From Spirosoma agri (GTDB lineage Bacteria; Bacteroidota; Bacteroidia; Cytophagales; Spirosomataceae), in assembly GCF_010747415.1 (NCBI RefSeq), contig NZ_JAAGNZ010000001.1:806001-870000 (forward strand): a stretch of 64,000 nucleotides of DNA. Direction: 5' to 3'. Below the pieces are notes generated by a model, which searched no databases, was not told where the DNA came from, and worked only from the letters and a program-made list of their open reading frames with translations. Positions 61,478-64,000 of this stretch are shown here, piece after piece (the first letter of the stretch is position 1; every line of letters begins with the position of its first letter). Both the position numbers and the translations under genes were made by a program.

Positions 61478-62785
61478 TCAATCAATTTGGCTTAGATACA
61501 AGTAATGTTTATTGCCATCACTACGTTTTGCCACTATAACTGATTTGCCGCTAGTATTTTTATGAATCGATTGGTCAGCAATAATCCGTGTTATCGTATT
61601 TCGAATAGTTCTGTTTTTACGATTATATTTCATTTCGAGTAGTTGTTGAACTTCTCCTTGTGGTATCTGACCAGTTTCTAATAACGCTACTAAATATACG
61701 TTAACTTCAGGATGATCAATTGCCTCCCTATGACCCTTTGATGAGTTAGGTTCTCCTACCTTATTGCTACAAATTATGATTGCCTTACTTATTGAGTCGT
61801 ATTCAAAATTGATTGATTCTCTCTTTTTACCTTCTGTTCTTCCAAAACTGATCTGAATCAATTCTTTGTTATTAGAATTAGGTTTAACTAAAATCTCTGT
61901 ACTTGTTTTTGTATCATAATGGTTACTATGCCACTTGTAGATGTTAAATATGCTACTTAATACAGAAGCAGTTTCTCGTTCATCATCGAATGAACTACCA
62001 TCATGATTTTGGTTATTCGTTGAAGTAATTAAACTCAGTGTATTCTCAACTGGTGCGTCTTCTAAAACTGGTTGCCTCATCTCTTTGATTTCCTTAACAA
62101 TGGGTTCATTATCATCAAATAAAGTAATGACCTTACTCACTGGGTTGTAGTGTACATTTGGATTATGGCAAACACTAAAACCTCGGCTTATCGAAATTTT
62201 AAGTAATGCAGAGTTAATTGGCATTAATGATTGGTAATGGCTTGCTACCTTTTTCGAATAATTTTTTTCATTTATTTCGTCTTGACATCCAGTTTCTACT
62301 ATTATAACTAGACTTGAACCTTTTTTATATGTATAGGTCAAACGTGTATATGGATCGTTAGCTACAATCGACTGCATTTGTCTACTGGTCTTATAACTTA
62401 AACCATAAAAGCGAATACACACGTAACCAGAAATCTTTGTTATATCAACTTTTCCGTCAATAGCTTTAATACTCTGGTTCCAACATACATAACCAAAACT
62501 ATTTCTTGAATTAACTTTAAATTTGTTTGGTAAATAGTCAGTCATGTGCTGACTCCGTGGAAAACCAAATTGAATTAGGTGGGCTATTTCTGTTACAGTT
62601 AAGTGTAATTTTATAGTTTTCCCTTGATCGTCTTTGCATTTTGTAGTTAGACTGATTAAAGGAATAGTTTTGTCCGTAGAACTGACTCGATTTGCACTAT
62701 TGATCGAAAAATTACATAAAAGATCTGAAACAGACTTCTGTATTTCAGTTGGTATTGAAATAGTTGAATTGATTGAAATTTCCAT
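61478..62785 (-). CDS. BT4734/VirE-N-like (primase-related) protein with replaced acidic residues
   Basis: 435 residues. Residues about 100-220 resemble the BT4734/VirE N-terminal family, which is related to archaeo-eukaryotic primases: ISGYVCIRFYGLSYKTSRQM, then NDPYTRLTYTYKKGSSLVII ('dPyt...y.SpSG.GLkiiv') and ISRGFSVCHNPNVHYNPVSK ('sR.cfvsyDPd.Y.Np'). Where active members have 'iDfDg' this protein has IRFYG (residues 124-128), so both metal-binding Asp are gone and it is probably not catalytic. The C-terminal end (GQIPQGEVQQLLEMKYNRKN, RTIRNTITRIIADQSIHKNT) looks like a winged helix. It may load or prime the neighbouring polymerase-like protein (start 155 bases downstream, same strand), or bind the TTGCCA sites. 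Confidence 0.5.
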   Translation of the reverse strand: MEISINSTISIPTEIQKSVSDLLCNFSINSANRVSSTDKTIPLISLTTKCKDDQGKTIKLHLTVTEIAHLIQFGFPRSQHMTDYLPNKFKVNSRNSFGYVCWNQSIKAIDGKVDITKISGYVCIRFYGLSYKTSRQMQSIVANDPYTRLTYTYKKGSSLVIIVETGCQDEINEKNYSKKVASHYQSLMPINSALLKISISRGFSVCHNPNVHYNPVSKVITLFDDNEPIVKEIKEMRQPVLEDAPVENTLSLITSTNNQNHDGSSFDDERETASVLSSIFNIYKWHSNHYDTKTSTEILVKPNSNNKELIQISFGRTEGKKRESINFEYDSISKAIIICSNKVGEPNSSKGHREAIDHPEVNVYLVALLETGQIPQGEVQQLLEMKYNRKNRTIRNTITRIIADQSIHKNTSGKSVIVAKRSDGNKHYLYLSQID

Positions 62786-63436
62786 AGTAATTTAAAATAA
62801 ATTTCCCACAACGGCCAAATTTTTAGCCGCATTGCATAAATTGCGTTAAAATAATTGTGATGATTGTACTTGTAGTTATCCCGTTACTTCACCTGCTATT
62901 TTGTCCTGTTATCTCTTATCCGTTCTCGTTATCCTAATAAAGTAGCCTAATCAATTTTCCGTTTCTATTCCTAGTTTTATTTCCTACTTTGTATCTTCTT
63001 TTGTTTGTACCTTCTTCCGTTTTTATGTGCAACCAGAATTTCACATACGATAGTTCCCCAACTTTAAAAGTAAACAGAATCTTATAGAGGTAGTTTATAA
63101 ACTACTTTATATATTATTCTTGTATTAAAAGATTTTGCAATATATTATTCTTAAAATGTTCAATAAGCAATCTTTACATTTTATAGAAAATTACTCAAGC
63201 AAAATCAAAAAAATCATACAAAGTTCTGTAAATTTTTGAATTTGGTCATAATAACTATTAATAGAGTGAAATATCTTACTTATGTCTTTGTTCAAGTGAT
63301 GAGTTAGCCACCTTTGTATTTGTCTTGGAGCTAGGTTAAAAATAGTTAAAGTAGGCTTAGCAAAATAGTTTTAATCATAGATGTGATCGATAATGAACCA
63401 AAACAAAGTTTAATTATATCTATTTCATATAAATGG
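62786..63436. other. Non-coding gap between integrase and the primase-like gene
   Basis: About 650 AT-rich bases. No ORF, no clear hairpin. It should contain the promoter of the leftward primase-like gene (start 62785) but I cannot point to the elements. Confidence 0.5.
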
Positions 63437-64000
63437 TTACAATAATGCTTCATAAGCAGAATCAATTGCTTCAGATGCAAACGAATCCAGATAGATGGCA
63501 GTAACCGCTTCGGTTTTATGACCCATTGCCTGACTTATAACAGCAGTACTAGTACCCTTTTGTCGTAATGTAGTGGCAAAGGAATGTCGGGCTACGTATG
63601 TCGTTAGTGGAGTTTCAATGCCGACTCGTTTCCCTAAAACCTTTAGATCTTTGTTTACTTGACCTAACACCTTATGCAATCGGTTATTAATCTGTGTTTC
63701 GGTTTTATGCTGTCCAATGCTTAGGATAGGGAATACATAACTGTCGGGACTAACGTATGTCGATTGTCTGTAATCGTTGATAAGGGCAACTGCAGATTGG
63801 ATTAAGCGAATTGTGAATTTTCCGCCAGTTTTCTGTCTAATGTAGATTAGTCTGGTATACCCTTCGGCATCAGTACTAATGTTGTGCCAACGAAGTTTAG
63901 ACAAATCGACAAAATTGATGCCTCCACAGTAGAAAGAAAACAGAAATACATGTTTTGAAAGACTTAGTCGTTCAGTCTCCGCTAAGTTCTTTATTTTAGC
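63437..64000 (-). CDS. Tyrosine recombinase/integrase, catalytic domain (N-terminal part outside the window)
   Basis: The frame is open from the window edge to the stop at 63437 (187 codons). Apparent starts inside, such as TTG 63904, are not real because the conserved sequence continues upstream (HVFLFSFYCGGINFVDLSKL). Catalytic features: beta-hairpin Lys in IRQKTGGKFTIRL, YVARHSFATTLRQKG (second Arg; the usual His is Tyr), SQAMGHKTEAVTAIYLDSFA (His and the nucleophile Tyr). The first catalytic Arg, expected in 'YxRGxxFxD', is Gly here (codon 63925-63923). IntDOT of CTnDOT is known to lack this Arg too. It likely integrates the element into tRNA-Val. Confidence 0.85.
   Translation of the reverse strand, partial: AKIKNLAETERLSLSKHVFLFSFYCGGINFVDLSKLRWHNISTDAEGYTRLIYIRQKTGGKFTIRLIQSAVALINDYRQSTYVSPDSYVFPILSIGQHKTETQINNRLHKVLGQVNKDLKVLGKRVGIETPLTTYVARHSFATTLRQKGTSTAVISQAMGHKTEAVTAIYLDSFASEAIDSAYEALL

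Larger units (their letters stand above)
44224..64000. mobile_element. AT-rich integrated element/genomic island, right end outside the window
   Basis: The stretch starts at the 3' end of tRNA-Val, is much richer in A+T than 1-44 kb, contains an integrase fragment at its right side, a decayed IS1595-type transposon, gene relics and several defence-like proteins, and has long non-coding gaps. No conjugation genes are visible here; replication-type proteins (59892-62785) are. It may be an ICE, an integrative plasmid or a satellite; the part beyond 64000 would decide. Confidence 0.8.

Overview
The window looks like a chromosome segment of a Bacteroidota bacterium of the Spirosoma/Cytophagales type. 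The evidence is a SusC/SusD pair with a one-protein hybrid two-component regulator, a secreted protein with a gliding-motility/type IX secretion C-terminus, a PorT-family protein, promoters of the TTG / TAnnTTTG type and no Shine-Dalgarno signals. Nothing in the sequence fixes the species.

Left part (1-44223, moderate GC, host-like). From the left: a cut-off exported nucleoside hydrolase; a glutathionylspermidine-synthase-like ATP-grasp enzyme; small envelope proteins; a giant T9SS-exported beta-propeller/PKD protein; a TolB-like propeller; a sugar-isomerase-like TIM barrel; a NIPSNAP protein; a GH36 alpha-galactosidase; and a stand-alone response regulator and LytTR protein. Next is a polysaccharide utilisation locus read leftward from 27785 to 14264: PQQ-type sugar dehydrogenase with cytochrome c, DUF1080 (3-keto-sugar lyase family), GH16, SusC, SusD, GH43, GH78. 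Its presumed HTCS regulator (28021-32280) is divergent. The promoters of susC and of the dehydrogenase share a conserved operator-like block, which ties the two halves into one regulon. GH16 + GH43 + GH78 would fit an arabinogalactan-type glycan, but that is inference. To the right lie a YpdA-like reductase, PriA, a KefF/KefC-type pair, a Gfo/Idh/MocA oxidoreductase, a membrane protein, an M19 dipeptidase, UbiE/MenG and PorT. Long, near-perfect hairpin repeats sit between many of these genes.

Right part (44224-64000, strongly AT-rich, accessory). A tRNA-Val(UAC) gene marks the junction and a tyrosine recombinase runs off the right edge, so this is very probably an integrated element or island whose far end is outside the window. 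Cargo: a Roco (LRR-Roc-COR) GTPase with a C-terminal PD-(D/E)XK-like nuclease domain; a UDG-like protein; a three-gene J-domain/zinc-ribbon/membrane cassette opposite an XRE regulator; a protein with a HEPN-like motif; a degenerate IS1595-type transposon that carries an intact two-gene passenger module (soluble protein + four-TM membrane protein, resembling RexA/RexB in layout); an FRG-domain protein; and a protein with a duplicated glycine/asparagine motif. Near the integrase is what looks like an unusual replication module: a protein with polymerase motifs A, B and C of the PolA/T7-RNA-polymerase class, a partner resembling the BT4734/VirE-N primase-like family with its acidic residues replaced, and clusters of TTGCCA/TGGCAA repeats.

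The best candidates for undescribed biology are the Roco-nuclease fusion, the transposon-borne soluble/4-TM pair, and the single-subunit polymerase module.
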